Source: Pectinophora gossypiella (lineage: Eukaryota; Arthropoda; Insecta; Lepidoptera; Gelechiidae). Taken from it: a stretch of DNA of 64,000 nucleotides. The DNA lies in assembly GCF_024362695.1 (NCBI RefSeq), contig NC_065419.1:14260678-14324677 (forward strand). Reading direction: 5' to 3'. Numbering within the stretch: the stretch's first letter is position 1; each line of letters begins with the position of its first letter. This document shows, one piece after another, positions 1-9,143 of this stretch. Made by a program: the position numbers and the translations under genes. The notes under the pieces were generated by a model. The model was not told where the DNA came from. It did no database searches and worked only from the letters and a program-made list of their open reading frames with translations.

Positions 1-160
1 GAAAAGAGAGGAAGGAATTTTGCAAATATCCATTTAGAACCCATATAGCATCTCTGATGACCGCGGACCGCAGAGGAGTAGCCATGTTGACCACCGGTGT
101 TCGAAGATCTACCCGACATACTTTACTGCATAGTAACATGATAATCATCAATAATGATGT

Positions 161-319
161 CGGACGACGCTCAGTGGGTAGGCCGGCTACAAGGTGGACC
201 GACGATCTGGTGAAGGTCGCGGGAAGCCGCTGGATGCGGGCAGCGCAGGACCGATCGTTGTGGAGATCCAGGGGGAGGCCTATGCCCAGCAGTGGGCGTC
301 GTACGGCTGATGATGATGA
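161..319 (+). pseudogene. 3' end of an RTE-like LINE (C-terminus plus TGA tail)
   Basis: Translates to a typical RTE C-terminus: RWTDDLVKVAG, then RWMRAAQDRSLW, then (after a 1-nt shift) GEAYAQQWASYG and stop. The stop TGA at 308-310 runs straight into TGATGATGA, the short 3' repeat typical of RTE elements. A second copy lies at 13361-13493 and an antisense fragment at 35567-35630. The reverse transcriptase is missing, so this is a 5'-truncated, frameshifted, inactive copy. RTE clade is inferred from the C-terminus and tail only. Confidence 0.75.
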
Positions 320-398
320 ATCATCATCACTAATTTAATAGCCACGCTCTTGTTGGTGTAGCACTTTCCATCCAGAATAAGTTGGACAGAAAGGGTTA

Positions 399-735
399 CT
401 AATGAGGATGTGCTACTGGTGGATTGTTGTCGGTGTGATGGCGTTTCATTCTCCTGCTCGCCAGTGTGTCATACCAGGTGTGGTCATGAGTGTCGCGCCC
501 ATCGAGCACACGCTTCTTCCATACGTCTCGACCATCGGCGAGCTCCTCCCATGCCTCGTGGTCAATTCCGAATGAGCTCATGTCTCTTTTGACGCAATCT
601 TTGAATCGGAGCACCGATCTTCCGACATCTCTCTTGTGCCAAGTAAGATACGACGTGGCAGACGGGAGGGTTCCATTTGGAGCATATGCCCGTAAGTCGT
701 GAGGCTGGGTAGCTGTGCCATTTCAAGAACCCTCA
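399..735 (-). pseudogene. Non-LTR retrotransposon ORF C-terminal fragment
   Basis: The minus strand reads LRFKDCVKRDM, then GIDHEAWEELADGRDVWKKR, then THDHTWYDTLASRR before a stop near 399. This is the charged C-terminal tail seen after the reverse transcriptase in many animal non-LTR elements. The upstream part (minus-strand ELxxRxxPRRILLGTRE region) is in another frame, so at least one frameshift is present. Clade not assigned. Confidence 0.6.
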
Positions 736-942
736 ATGCGCAAATAAACAATTAAGTAAGTAAGTAATTATACTTTATTGGAGTAGGTAGTTTTGGACGA
801 AGTCTGTTGTGGTTTTGTTTTTGTATTTTTGACGAAGCTTGTGCGGATTTTATTATGTATGATTTGAAAGTGCTTTCCCCTATTTTTTTAAATGTTGGTA
901 CTGACGAAGCCTGTGGTGGATTTACATTCTTTTTTTATTATT
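736..942. other. AT-rich spacer with three short GACGAAG repeats
   Basis: No gene seen. The word GACGAAG followed by CTGTKGTGG-like sequence recurs near 796, 831 and 903. Its origin is unknown. Confidence 0.3.
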
Positions 943-1050
943 ATAATATACTTTATTGCACTTAACAACTAGTTACATCACAAAAATGAAATGGACGTTT
1001 ACAAGAGAGACCTTACCTCTAAGAGAGATCTCTTCCAGCCAACTCGGAGA
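943..1050 (-). mobile_element. LINE 3' terminal fragment
   Basis: The minus strand reads GGCTGGAAGAGATCTCT, a GTAAGGTC block and a terminal GCAATAAAGTATATT polyadenylation-like end. The same 3' UTR type recurs at 42560-42617 (minus) and 63478-63612 (plus). No coding part is retained. Confidence 0.5.
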
Positions 1051-1465
1051 TAGTAAAAGAATATCTACGGGAGAATAAAAAGAGGTGCAATATTTATGAA
1101 ATACATTATAAAACCGTTTAAAAATAATAATAACTAAGTATATAGAAAAAACAGACTATAGGAACACAAATATATGCCTAAAACTCTATAAATATACACA
1201 CGTATATAATGTACTATACCTACATACATACCTATTATATATATAACTATATACTCAGACTAAGAATACTCTATGGATAAAAAGTGCTCTGAGAATCCGG
1301 TGGGAATTAAATACACCGACACATGCCTCGTTTGTATGCGACCACCTTAACGCGAGATGTCTAATTTGCATGAGTTACAATAATTATGCATTAATTCATT
1401 AGTGCTCTATTAGTGCTACAACCCAAACTGAATGTTGCTGAGAGATTTTGCATGAAACCGCAAAC
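1051..1465. other. AT-rich intergenic DNA
   Basis: No supported feature; short ATAT and TACATA runs only. Confidence 0.4.
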
Positions 1466-1590
1466 AAACGTAAGCCGTATTCGGAAAACGCGTGAATTAA
1501 GTCGTAGCGTCACGGGTTTGAATCTCGGTTCGGGCCTTAGACCACTAAATTCGGCTTTTCATCATCTTTGGATCATAGAAATCAGAAAAT
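1466..1590 (+). mobile_element. tRNA-derived SINE head, family S4
   Basis: A pol III B-box-like GGTTTGAATCT lies about 40 nt after a degenerate A-box region (ATTCGGAAAACGCGTGA). Related heads are at 31190-31260 (plus), 49088-49165 (minus) and 61018-61113 (minus). These share the GATAGCTCAGTTCGG...CGCGTGAC core and a downstream TTTGGATCATAGA. The copy is degraded and lacks a clear tail. Confidence 0.5.
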
Positions 1591-1831
1591 CATGTATTCA
1601 ACACAGCAACCCCACAATGCCAGTAGTGCGGCCGCTACTGTCGCTCTCGCATTGGACTTTACAGCCATTTTAAAAGCTGCCACAGAAACGCTGTTTGTTT
1701 GTTCGCCATCAAACGTAACAGTTTGGCGGGTTAATATTGTAAGAAATAAAATTGTACTTACCAATTTAACAATAAAAAATAAAAAATAAATAAAATAATC
1801 ATCTGATAAAGATGTAAGGCCTGTGGTGTGT

Positions 1832-1960
1832 ATTCAACGTAATTATCATGGATAAACTTGTTGAAGGTCAATGTAACATTTTTGAATCTGCAGTCATTTC
1901 GTAAGTTGTTATGGCTGAGGAGAAGAAATGTCAAGAAACTGCAACAGCAGCACAGCTATA
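1832..1960 (-). mobile_element. LINE-G 3' terminal fragment
   Basis: Antisense copy of a LINE 3' end found in sense at 46540-46800 and antisense at 54233-54430 and 55087-55345. Shared blocks are GATAAACTTGTTGAAGGTCA and GGCTGAGGAGAAGAAATG. In sense orientation the element ends with AATAAATGATTCTGATTCT. Confidence 0.6.
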
Positions 1961-2018
1961 TAGGTAATTGATATCACGTGCTTTCCGCCGTGGTTTGCGC
2001 CCGGATATTGGTAGGTAA

Positions 2019-2366
2019 TGTAGCAGAGTACAAACTCTGCACATACTGGCCTTTTGTTCGGACCATCATCATTTTAAATTACGAAATTTTCATTCCATTC
2101 CATTCGCATTTCCTTTCATTCTACTCACTTTTGACTCACTGCATCCCCGGCCTTCATTAAAACAACAAGTATCTTATACTGTTTAGGGCCGTGAAATGTG
2201 TATATTGTGAACTATTATGTTTGTGACTATGTTACTAAGTTTGTGAAGTGCTTTTAATAAACTATATATATATTGCTGCTTGCTGTTGCTTCTACTTTTT
2301 CACCAATCATTCCCTTACTCTGCCGGCACGTCGGGATACCATATCCTCACCTCTCAGCGTGCCGCA
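2019..2366 (+). mobile_element. Solo LTR (348 bp, 4-bp TSD)
   Basis: Begins TGTAGCAGAG and ends GTGCCGCA, the canonical TG...CA of LTRs. It is flanked by the direct duplication GTAA (2015-2018 and 2367-2370). It carries an AATAAA signal near 2257. A second copy on the minus strand (40519-41388) has the same ends and its own 4-bp duplication, GCAC. No internal region is present, so this is a solo LTR left by recombination. The 4-bp TSD suits Gypsy-type integration, but the superfamily is inferred. Confidence 0.7.
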
Positions 2367-2424
2367 GTAATTAGCTTCCTATTACATAAACTCGCCCCCT
2401 ATAACATGAGACTTAAACATAGCT

Positions 2425-2500
2425 GGCGAAGGGTGGGTGTATATTCAATACTATACGTCTCTGCCTAACCCTTCTGGAATACGGGCGACGCTATCCTATG
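2425..2500 (+). mobile_element. SINE-like 3' fragment, family S8
   Basis: Contains TCTGCCTAACCCTTC, then GGCGACGCTATCCTATGTT. Related pieces are at 27803-27862, 31265-31303 continued at 31613-31645, 48592-48640 and 60740-60790. Only the distal part is visible. Confidence 0.35.
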
Positions 2501-3045
2501 TTAAGCAAACAAAGTCCTGTTCGTCCCGCAGTCTCGGCTCTGTGTGGATCAAGCATTTATAGCGCTGGATACAAAAATGCGGCAAAAACATATACACTAG
2601 TACACAGCGGTATATATATTCAATAAAATCGTGTCAAATTAAGAAAGTACTCATCGTCTTATTACGTATATAAGCGCGTGATGCTTCGTAACGCGGTCAG
2701 GTTATACAGCGACTCGGATTGACCGGGAGTACTTGTTTTAGTGTATTTTTAAAACTAAAATAATAATTTTGGTGGGTTTTACTGTGAAATTTATAATGTT
2801 TATACTATGATAACATGCACAATGTCATTCGTTATTATTCTACACTTTTCGCTACGAGCTTCTATTATTGCAAGTTTTTACCACGCACTTCCCCGTGTTA
2901 CCAGTTAGGCGCCAAATCGCGCCCTGAGCTAAATTATTACTGTCAACGTCGCTATATTAACAGTAACTTTGCGTCCCACTTTTTGAGCGCTGATGTTCAA
3001 ACGACGGTAGTAGTAAATCTATGTTGTAGAAGAAGTGTATCCACT
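2501..3045. other. Unannotated spacer
   Basis: No recognisable gene or repeat. Open frames here are short and show no family signature. Confidence 0.35.
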
Positions 3046-3057
3046 CGCGCGCGCGCG

Positions 3058-3094
<37 letters not shown>
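3046..3094. repeat. Compound (CG)n-(TG)n microsatellite
   Basis: Alternating CG repeats (3046-3059) pass directly into about 17 TG repeats (3060-3094). The whole tract is alternating purine/pyrimidine, a potential Z-DNA former. Confidence 0.95.
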
Positions 3095-3097
<3 letters not shown>

Positions 3098-3338
3098 GTC
3101 TATACGTTGTACTTATCAGTGCTTTTCTGTCTGGAGGGTAAACAGTCGGGAGTAGAGTCACGGCGCTTTGTTAGTGCAAACTGCGCAAGTTACTGCAGAT
3201 TAGTTTACCTTTGAGCACGACGTGCTGCGACGCAAACATTATTGCTGCCATAATAAATTTGAAGTAAAACATTAAGCATCGCACTTTCATATATACTTCT
3301 AACCTTTTCTGTCACTCAGAACCGTTATTTGCCAGAGC

Positions 3339-3631
3339 GAGAATCCAGCACAAACCTAAAATAATGATTTTCGAATTTGTTTTCGAATTCATGTTTGGAT
3401 CATAACTTATTATCACGTGCTCAGCGGCGAAGGAAAACATCGTGAGGTTTCCTCACGATTCCCGAGAAATGGCTTTTCGGAGGTATGTGACCTAACCTGT
3501 ATTGGGCTGGTTTTCCCTTCGCGGGTTGGAAGGTCAGACAGGCAGTCGCTTCTGTAATAAACCGGACCTGTCAAATCTTCAGGTTAGGTAAGCGGACCCT
3601 GTGAAAAACGGGATAATGCTAGGGGGATGAC
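3339..3631 (+). mobile_element. tRNA-derived SINE, family S3 (head truncated)
   Basis: Carries the S3 body: ATTCATGTTTGGATCATAA, GAAGGAAAACATCGTGAGG, CTTCGCGGGTTGGAAGGTCA, and the tail GGGATAATGCTAGGG. Only the last bases of the tRNA-like head (AATCCAGCACA) remain. Best full-length S3 in the window: 24935-25282. Confidence 0.75.
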
Positions 3632-4259
3632 TTACAAGGTACTTACATAAGTACCTCATCATGTCGTCCAAACCGTATCCGGCGACGGCGACTCCTAAAT
3701 ATCTATCCCGGGTCGTTGTTGTGGTGGGCTCTGATGTGGCTGGCGAAACCGAACGCGACTGAAGCGACCGAAGCGTTTACAAGATCTCGACGCAAAGCGC
3801 CAAATGCGGAAGACCCGGCCGAAACCCTCCTATAACTACACACAAAATTCGTTAGGCCAGCTTTATTGTGTGCCGTGTGACCGGACCTTCAAGTCATAAG
3901 TAGGTACCTATTTATAAACCAGCAGAGTAATATTTCATACATTTGTCGATAATTAAACCTAAACTTGTTTCATAACAGGGAACGAATAAATGAAACGTTT
4001 AGATGAAGTTTTACCCAGTTTTACCTGATCAAAATAAAACTTTAAAGTAGGTAGAAAGAGTAGGTATTTAAATGTCGGTGGTGAAGGCACTTAGTGCAAC
4101 ACGCTCATGCAATTCAGATTACAATCGAACAAACTGCGCAACTTGAATTATTACAGCTGGTGTAAGTACGTACAAAGAGTAAAAGTTCAGTGAGCCCAGC
4201 GAATTATTTGTAAACAGTGGCAAAATTATGAACCAATTGTTGACATAATTATAAAATGT
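3632..4259. other. Spacer with an unclassified GC-richer block
   Basis: 3655-3900 is GC-richer (GGCGACGGCGACTCC, GATGTGGCTGGCGAAACC). A faintly similar block (GACAATGGCGACCTC ... GACTGGCAAAGCC) is at about 34310-34370, suggesting a degraded repeat. The rest is AT-rich without features. Confidence 0.3.
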
Positions 4260-4274
4260 TTATTTATTTATTCA

Positions 4275-4540
4275 TTTTTTTTTGACGTGACTTATTGTAG
4301 ATTTGCCGCAGATGGCATTAACTACTTGGCCGGACAAATGGGGAGCGCTGAAGGCTCTCACCCGGTACAACGTTTAAGACAACAGGCCTGAGGGTGCCCA
4401 GTTGGGCGCGAACCTCGGCTCAGGGCGTCGTCTGAGAGGAAAAATATTTGAAAGAATTAATCGACCCTAGTGGGTCGATAGCGATAAGCGCTGAATGAGG
4501 GAAATCGTCGACCACGCCGGCGGGGTCGGTATCGGGGACC
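4275..4540 (-). mobile_element. Jockey-like LINE 3' end, 5'-truncated, 15-bp TSD
   Basis: Minus-strand copy of the 3' UTR attached to a LINE ORF at 51946-52506. Blocks in sense orientation are GGTCGACGATTTCCCTCATT, GCCGAGGTTCGCGCCCAAC, TTTGTCCGGCCAAGTAGTTA and GTCACGTCAAAAAAAA. It is flanked by a perfect 15-bp duplication (TTATTTATTTATTCA at 4260-4274 and 4541-4555), the signature of target-primed reverse transcription. This is the most abundant LINE end in the window. Confidence 0.85.
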
Positions 4541-4879
4541 TTATTTATTTATTCAATCTTACAACTCTCATTACAGGTATACAACCAATACGACAGTGAA
4601 GCAATCTTAAACACTAAACATTATTACAACAACAAAATTACATAATATCATTGATAACATATCACAAACATGATGGCTTTTGCGAATTCACTCAGAGAGC
4701 AGCAGAATAGGTCAATTGTCTCTGCTGTATGTTTTTGTAAGTGTTTTTGGTCTATTACAGAAACGACATGTAACCAGGAGGTCTTAAGTGAAACTAGTTA
4801 CTTTAATACTTTGCGAGAAACTGATTGGACTTTTCCAGCTTATCGTATATATGCCTGGTTGGTTTATTATTATTATTAT

Positions 4880-5130
4880 TTGAAAGGCAAAGGGATCGAG
4901 TTGATGCAGCCCGATTGGGCACTGCCTAGCAAGATCTATTGTGACCAAGACCCTTTAAAAATCCTCCTTCAGACCGATCCGTTCGATGACATCCAGCGTC
5001 TTTTTGGAAGCAAGCTCCATGACCTCCTAGGGAGCCATTATGTGGCTCAGCTTCTTCTGTGTATGAGAGCCTCACAGCTGCACAGCAGGTGTAATGGCGT
5101 CTCATCCTCCTTTAAATAGAATCTGCATAA
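4880..5130 (-). pseudogene. Non-LTR retrotransposon ORF2 C-terminal fragment
   Basis: The minus strand from about 5130 reads LCRFYLKEDETPLHLLCSCE followed by ALIHRRS, then EVMELASKKTLDVIERIGL. This matches the CRxC...ETxxHLLCxCxAL zinc-knuckle-like tail found after the RNase H domain of many insect non-LTR elements. Stops and frameshifts interrupt it. The 149-codon plus-strand open frame over 4670-5119 is a shadow. A complementary fragment of a similar protein lies at 45712-46029. Confidence 0.65.
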
Positions 5131-5280
5131 AGGGGACTCTGTTTTCTCGTTGAGTCTACAATGCGCCTTCAAGGCCCTTATTATGATTCTTATCCGCCCC
5201 CTGGTAAGAGAGAGAAAAAGGTCTTATAAGTTGTTAATGATAATAATAACTCATTGATGAAAACTCGGTTTTGGGGATTG

Positions 5281-5370
5281 ACCGGGTGACAGCCCTGTAC
5301 GCTCCCCATTCGTGCGGCCAAGTAGTTAATGCCATCTAAGGCAGACTACAATAAGTCACGTCAAAAAAAG
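5281..5370 (+). mobile_element. Jockey-like LINE 3' fragment
   Basis: Contains ACCGGGTGACAGCC, GCGGCCAAGTAGTTAATGCC and ACAATAAGTCACGTCAAAAA. Only the terminal ~90 nt remain, ending in a short A run. Confidence 0.75.
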
Positions 5371-5490
5371 TTAAAGACGAAATAATCCACTTTGTAATTT
5401 TCTCCCAAGAGCGTTGTAATGAAAATTAAAACAGCCAGTGCCTGGCTTAATTGTTCCCAAGACAGTTCGCAGACAATACGTGAGGTTGTC

Positions 5491-6128
5491 CATAGAGATG
5501 GGCAAATGTGAATAATTCAGTCGAATAGCCGTTTATACGAATAATTTAACACAACTTACTAAATAATACAACAGCTTTTCGAATGAGAAATAAAAAATCG
5601 AATAAAACTGCATCATTCGAATGTTTCTTTTTACGCTGTTTATATTTGTTTAACCTTCACACTTTTATAACTATAAGTAAATAAATAATTAAAACACATA
5701 ATAATTGGTTCTTACCGCGTTTAAATCATGGAAATATGATAATAACCGCGTAAACTTAAAACATTGAGTAAAAAATAATTGAGACTAATAACGGAATGTA
5801 AAATATTAATGTAATTACTTATTTACCTCTGTAAAATAAATAAATCAAAACCAAAGAAAGTTACTTTTATGCTTTATGTAAGTAAACAATTCAATTACTT
5901 AAATTAAATTCAATTATTTATTTCAGATTAATATCCATAATTAGATTCCATTATTAAAATTATATAAAATCAAATAGATATTCATAATAAATAAAATAAA
6001 ATAAATATTATTAATAAAAATTAAATAAAATACAATTAATATGACGAATAATCTTTCGAATTTCGAACACAAGGTTTCGAATTCGAGTAGTTCGAATGGT
6101 ATTTTTAGGCCAGTTGTCCATCACTATG
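5491..6128. mobile_element. AT-rich hAT-like MITE
   Basis: Ends CATAGAGATGGGCAA and TTGTCCATCACTATG, inverted repeats matching at 13 of 15 positions. The GATGGGCAA core is common at hAT ends. No clean 8-bp duplication flanks these ends, so the exact borders are uncertain. The interior is very AT-rich with recurrent TTCGAAT words and no transposase. It contains the AccG insertion at 5691-5766. Confidence 0.5.
5691..5766 (+). mobile_element. Minimal AccG-family element nested in the MITE
   Basis: A 76-bp copy joining the family 5' end (AAAACACATAATAA...CTTACCGCGTTTAAAT) to its 3' tail (GATAATAACCGCGTAAAC). Flanks AGTAAATAAATAATT and AGTAAAAAATAATT are a near-identical duplication of about 14 bp. 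Other AccG copies are at 9911, 29955 and 36131. Confidence 0.6.
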
Positions 6129-6349
6129 CTCGTCTAGACTTGGAATATGAATATGTAATAGCATCTTATAATAGTAAGCTCATATTGTCTCTATCTTTGG
6201 GTTTGGAACTCAAGGTAGAGAACCACATTGTTATCCACCACGATATCCTAGTGAGGTAGTATACTAAGATCCAGCAGTCCTCATATATGTTATTTTATAA
6301 AAGTTGAAAATTGTGCACCAATCCAACCTAGGAAGCAACGACTTATCAT

Positions 6350-6560
6350 CGTGGTTAGATAACGTATTGAACGGCAACTCTCCGCTCCCCACCAGCGTCT
6401 GAGCTAGGTTTACCTCACTCCCCCTCGAACATAGTTTAGACTTGAATCGTATGGTGTCAGACGTCACACACACAGTTGCGCGTGTTGATAATGTCAATGT
6501 GTAGTGTCTGTGTAAAACGAGGTTGTTTGTATGAAGTGTCCGGGGTGTGGTACGAGTGAT
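6350..6560 (+). mobile_element. R9 repeat copy
   Basis: Shares GAACGGCAACTCTCCGCTCC, CTTGAATCGTATGG, GTCAATGTGTAGTGTCTGTG and GTAAAACGAGG with copies at 20110-20372 (minus), 50383-50640, 52515-52745, 58971-59180 and 63948-64000 (minus). No terminal inverted repeats or coding capacity recognised. Class unknown. Confidence 0.65.
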
Positions 6561-6939
6561 AATGAAATTGGGACAAAACGTCAATTTATTTTTGCGCAGA
6601 TAAAAATCTAATTTTGAATCTTTGACAGCGTTTTAAAAGTATTGTTCGATACAGAATCTTCAATTGACTATTTTTTCGCTTTGATGTGACCAATCTTTGA
6701 CTTTTTGTGGCCGGACCCTGTGGAATTAGAACCTTTTGGGGTTCCGGAAATGAGTGCCCTTAGGGCCAGCAAATAATCGGATGGCAAATCCTGTGATCTA
6801 ATGTTCAAAGTGACAAAAAGTTCAAAAGGCTCAAAGGATAGGTAAGTGTCCATGACAATACGTCCAATATTATGTTATACTATCCCGACTTCGCACGGGT
6901 AATGTATTATGTGATTTTTATTATCTTTAGTGATATAAT
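6561..6939. other. Unannotated spacer
   Basis: No supported feature. Confidence 0.35.
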
Positions 6940-7270
6940 GGCCTCCGTGGTCTAGTGGTTGAGCGTTGTGCTCACGATCCGGAGGTCCCGGGTTCGAATC
7001 CCGGTGGGGACAAATCACAAAAATCAATTTGTGATCCCTAGTTTGGTTAGGACATTACAGGCTGTTCACCTGATTGTCCAAAATGTAAGATGATCCGTGC
7101 TTCGGAAGGCACGTTAAGCCGTTGGTCCCGGTTATTACTTACTGATGTAAGTATGTAGTCGTTACATGAGTCATGTCAGGGGCCTATGGCGGCTCAGTAT
7201 TTACCCTTACACTAGGGTTAATGGGGTTGATAATCCATCTCACAATCCACACGATATAAAAGAAGAAGAA
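6940..7270 (+). mobile_element. Full-length tRNA-derived SINE, family S1
   Basis: The tRNA-like head has a perfect A box (TGGTCTAGTGG) and B box (GGTTCGAATCC), the internal RNA polymerase III promoter. Then follow a body with GATTGTCCAAAATGTAAGATG, the core TCCGTGCTTCGGAAGGCACG, and CCGGTTATTACTTACTGATG. A tail ends in CACACGATA plus AAGAAGAAG. The head extends into a repeated body, so this is a SINE and not a tRNA gene. It is the most complete S1 reference in this window. Confidence 0.9.
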
Positions 7271-7309
7271 TTATGTGTTTCTCCATTGCGGGTCTATTGA
7301 GGTGTTATT

Positions 7310-7571
7310 TACCCAGGGTCAAAGGCTTAACATCTTACTTTTTCGGCCAATCAGGCAATTCAGCCTGCATTGTCCTAGCAAAACAAAAGACAGTCTTACA
7401 AAGTGATTTCGACAATGTCTGTATTGGGAATCGAAGCCGGACCTCGAGATCATGACCCGAACGCTCTTTTTTTGACGTGACTGAATTAACTACTTGGTCG
7501 GACAAATGAGGAGCGCTGAAGGATCTCACCCTTCCCGAACGTTTTAACTACTAGACCATGGAGACTGTTAT
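7310..7571 (-). mobile_element. S1-type SINE, interrupted
   Basis: The minus strand has an S1-like head (CCATGGTCTAGTAGTTAAAA, then CGGGTCATGATCTCGAGGTC), GATTCCCAATACAGACATTG and the body AAGTGATTTCGACAA / TTGGCCGAAAAAGTAAGATG. A Jockey-like tail at 7464-7533 splits the head. Degraded. Confidence 0.6.
7464..7533 (-). mobile_element. Jockey-like LINE 3' fragment nested in the S1 SINE
   Basis: Contains TTTTTTTGACGTGACT and GACAAATGAGGAGCGCTGAA. It is flanked by CCCGAACG at 7456-7463 and 7534-7541, an 8-bp duplication of SINE sequence. Confidence 0.65.
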
Positions 7572-7804
7572 AAGACTCTACACTATCTCTCAAAGGGAAA
7601 ATATTGTCTCACCCACTCAGTATGCATGGATGTACATTATGTTCGGTCCTACGTCCAAAGTCATGCATAAAGGCCATGGGAACTAAGAAACTTGTTTCAG
7701 TTTGAAGTGGAACTATCTTACAAACTGAAATTCTGTGTTTTACTAGTGGTCTTTGATGAGAGTGGAACAAACGAAAGCGAATTTTTCAAATATAATCCAC
7801 ACGG

Positions 7805-8097
7805 GAGGAGCTCGGCGGCGCAGCGGTCAACGCGCTCGGTCTGCGATTGTTGAAGTAAAGCAACTTTCGCAAAGGCCGGTCATAGGATGGGTGACCACAA
7901 AAAAAAAGTTTTTATCTCGAGCTCCTCCGTGCTTCGGAAGGCACGTTAAGCCGTTGGTCCCGGCTGCATTAGCAGTCGTTAATAACTATCAATCCGCTCT
8001 GGGCCCGCGTGATGGTTTAAGGCCCGATCTCCCTATCCATCCATAGGGAAGGCCCGTGCCCCAGCAGTGGGGACGTTAATGGGCTGATGATGATGAA
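7805..8097 (+). mobile_element. 5S rRNA/tRNA-like SINE, family S2
   Basis: The head starts GAGGAGCTCGGCGGCGCAG with a tRNA-type A box (CGGCGCAGCGG). It continues into TGAAGTAAAGCAACTT and GGATGGGTGACCAC, which resemble the internal control region of insect 5S rRNA (GAAGTTAAGCAAC ... GGATGGGTGACC). The body carries the core TCCGTGCTTCGGAAGGCACG shared with S1. The tail GCCCCAGCAGTGGGGACGTT with TGATGATGATGA resembles the RTE-like LINE end. Full copy with TSD: 41509-41800. Truncated copy: 15522-15713. Confidence 0.8.
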
Positions 8098-8098
8098 T

Positions 8099-8259
8099 CC
8101 TCTCGGACTGCGCCCTGAGCCGAGGTTCGCGCCCAACTGGACAGCCTCGAGCCTGTTGTCTTAAATTTTGTACCGGGCGAGAGCTCTCAGTGCTCCCCAT
8201 TTGTCCGGCCAAGTAGTTAACGCCATCCGTGGCAAATCTACAACAAGTCACGTCAAAAT
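8099..8259 (+). mobile_element. Jockey-like LINE 3' fragment
   Basis: Abuts the S2 tail and runs from TCTCGGACTGCGCCCTGAG through TTTGTCCGGCCAAGTAGTTA to AAGTCACGTCAAAAT. 5'-truncated. Confidence 0.8.
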
Positions 8260-8290
8260 GAGGGACTTTTAGCGCTACGTTCACCAAAAA

Positions 8291-8565
8291 TGCTTCTATG
8301 CTGTTCTGGGAGCATATAAAAAACATAGAACACGTTCAGCTGCTTCTCTTCCCGGGCATGTCGTAAAAACCGACAGAGGGATTGTGTCCTCTAACATGAT
8401 GGACTAATGTTATGGGCGATAGGCTGATCCCTTATCACCATAAGGTTCATCATGTCCATCTTTGGACTTCGTATCAACAGTGGCTGCAAGTTGTCTTTGA
8501 TTACTTGTGGCTCTGCCCACCCCATTAGGGATTGCGGGCGTGAGTTTATGTATGTATGTATGTAT
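8291..8565 (+). mobile_element. Retroposon family S5, (TATG)n tail, 11-12-bp TSD
   Basis: Starts TGCTTCTATGCTGTTCTGGG and includes TAAAAACCGACAGAGGGATT and GCTGCAAGTTGTCTTTGATT. It ends GGCGTGAGTTTATGTATGTATG. It is flanked by TTCACCAAAAA at 8280-8290 and 8567-8577. Other copies are at 8714-8981 (inverted) and 26837-27104. Non-coding, with no obvious pol III boxes. Confidence 0.8.
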
Positions 8566-8713
8566 GTTCACCAAAAATAATATAGATGGCGTTGTACAGC
8601 TTTAACGTGATAATTCTATCTATTATCTCATTGCTAAGGTACACAATTCTTCCAAAATACAACGTACTAACGGCGGAAGCACGCATAAAAATAATTGTTG
8701 CTTGATATTATAT

Positions 8714-8981
8714 ACATACATACATAAACTCACGCCCGTAATCCCTAATGGGGTGGGCAGAGCCACAAGTAATCAAAGACAACTTGCAGCCACTGTTGAT
8801 ACGATATCGTAAGCTGGATATGATGAACCTTACGGTGATAAGGGATCAGCCTATCGCCCATAACATTAGTCCATCATGTTAGAGGACACAATCCCTCTGT
8901 CGGTTTTTACGACATGCCCGGGAAGACAAGCAGCTGAACGTTTTCTGTTTTTTATTTGCTCCCAGAACAGCATAGAAGCAA
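8714..8981 (-). mobile_element. S5 retroposon, inverted partner of the 8.3-kb copy
   Basis: Reverse complement of the neighbouring copy, ending in the same (TATG)n run. It has its own 12-bp duplication TTGATATTATAT at 8702-8713 and 8982-8993, so the two inserted independently. The pair could fold into a long hairpin. Confidence 0.8.
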
Positions 8982-9143
8982 TTGATATTATATGGATCAC
9001 ATTATGTATAGAATTATGTCGCTACCTAAGTTGTTTCTATTTGTTTTGATCAGAATAATAAGATGTAATTGTACCTGGGTGTAAACAAATATAAAAGATG
9101 CATATATCTGTTATCCATGAAATTAGAAGGTTAAACGAAGGAT

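Larger units (their letters stand above)
8260..9132. repeat. R12 repeat hosting both S5 insertions
   Basis: The spacer and flank (GCTACGTTCACC ... ATAGATGGCGTTGTAC ... CACATTATGTATAGAATTAT ... CAGAATAATAA) match 21340-21600, where neither S5 is present. That copy acts as a paralogous empty site. Fragments also occur at 9695-9760 and 24475-24565 (GCCATCTATAT). Confidence 0.65.

Noticed and set aside
4670..5119. 149-codon plus-strand open frame
   Set aside because: The opposite strand of 4880-5130 carries a recognisable LINE C-terminus (ETPLHLLCSCEAL), so this frame is a shadow.
5486..6121. TTGTCCAT as an 8-bp target duplication of the AT-rich element
   Set aside because: The right-hand TTGTCCAT is part of the inverted terminal repeat itself, so the match is probably coincidental.
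6941..7013. Possible tRNA gene with good A and B boxes
   Set aside because: The sequence continues into the repeated S1 SINE body and recurs at many loci; no clean cloverleaf was verified.
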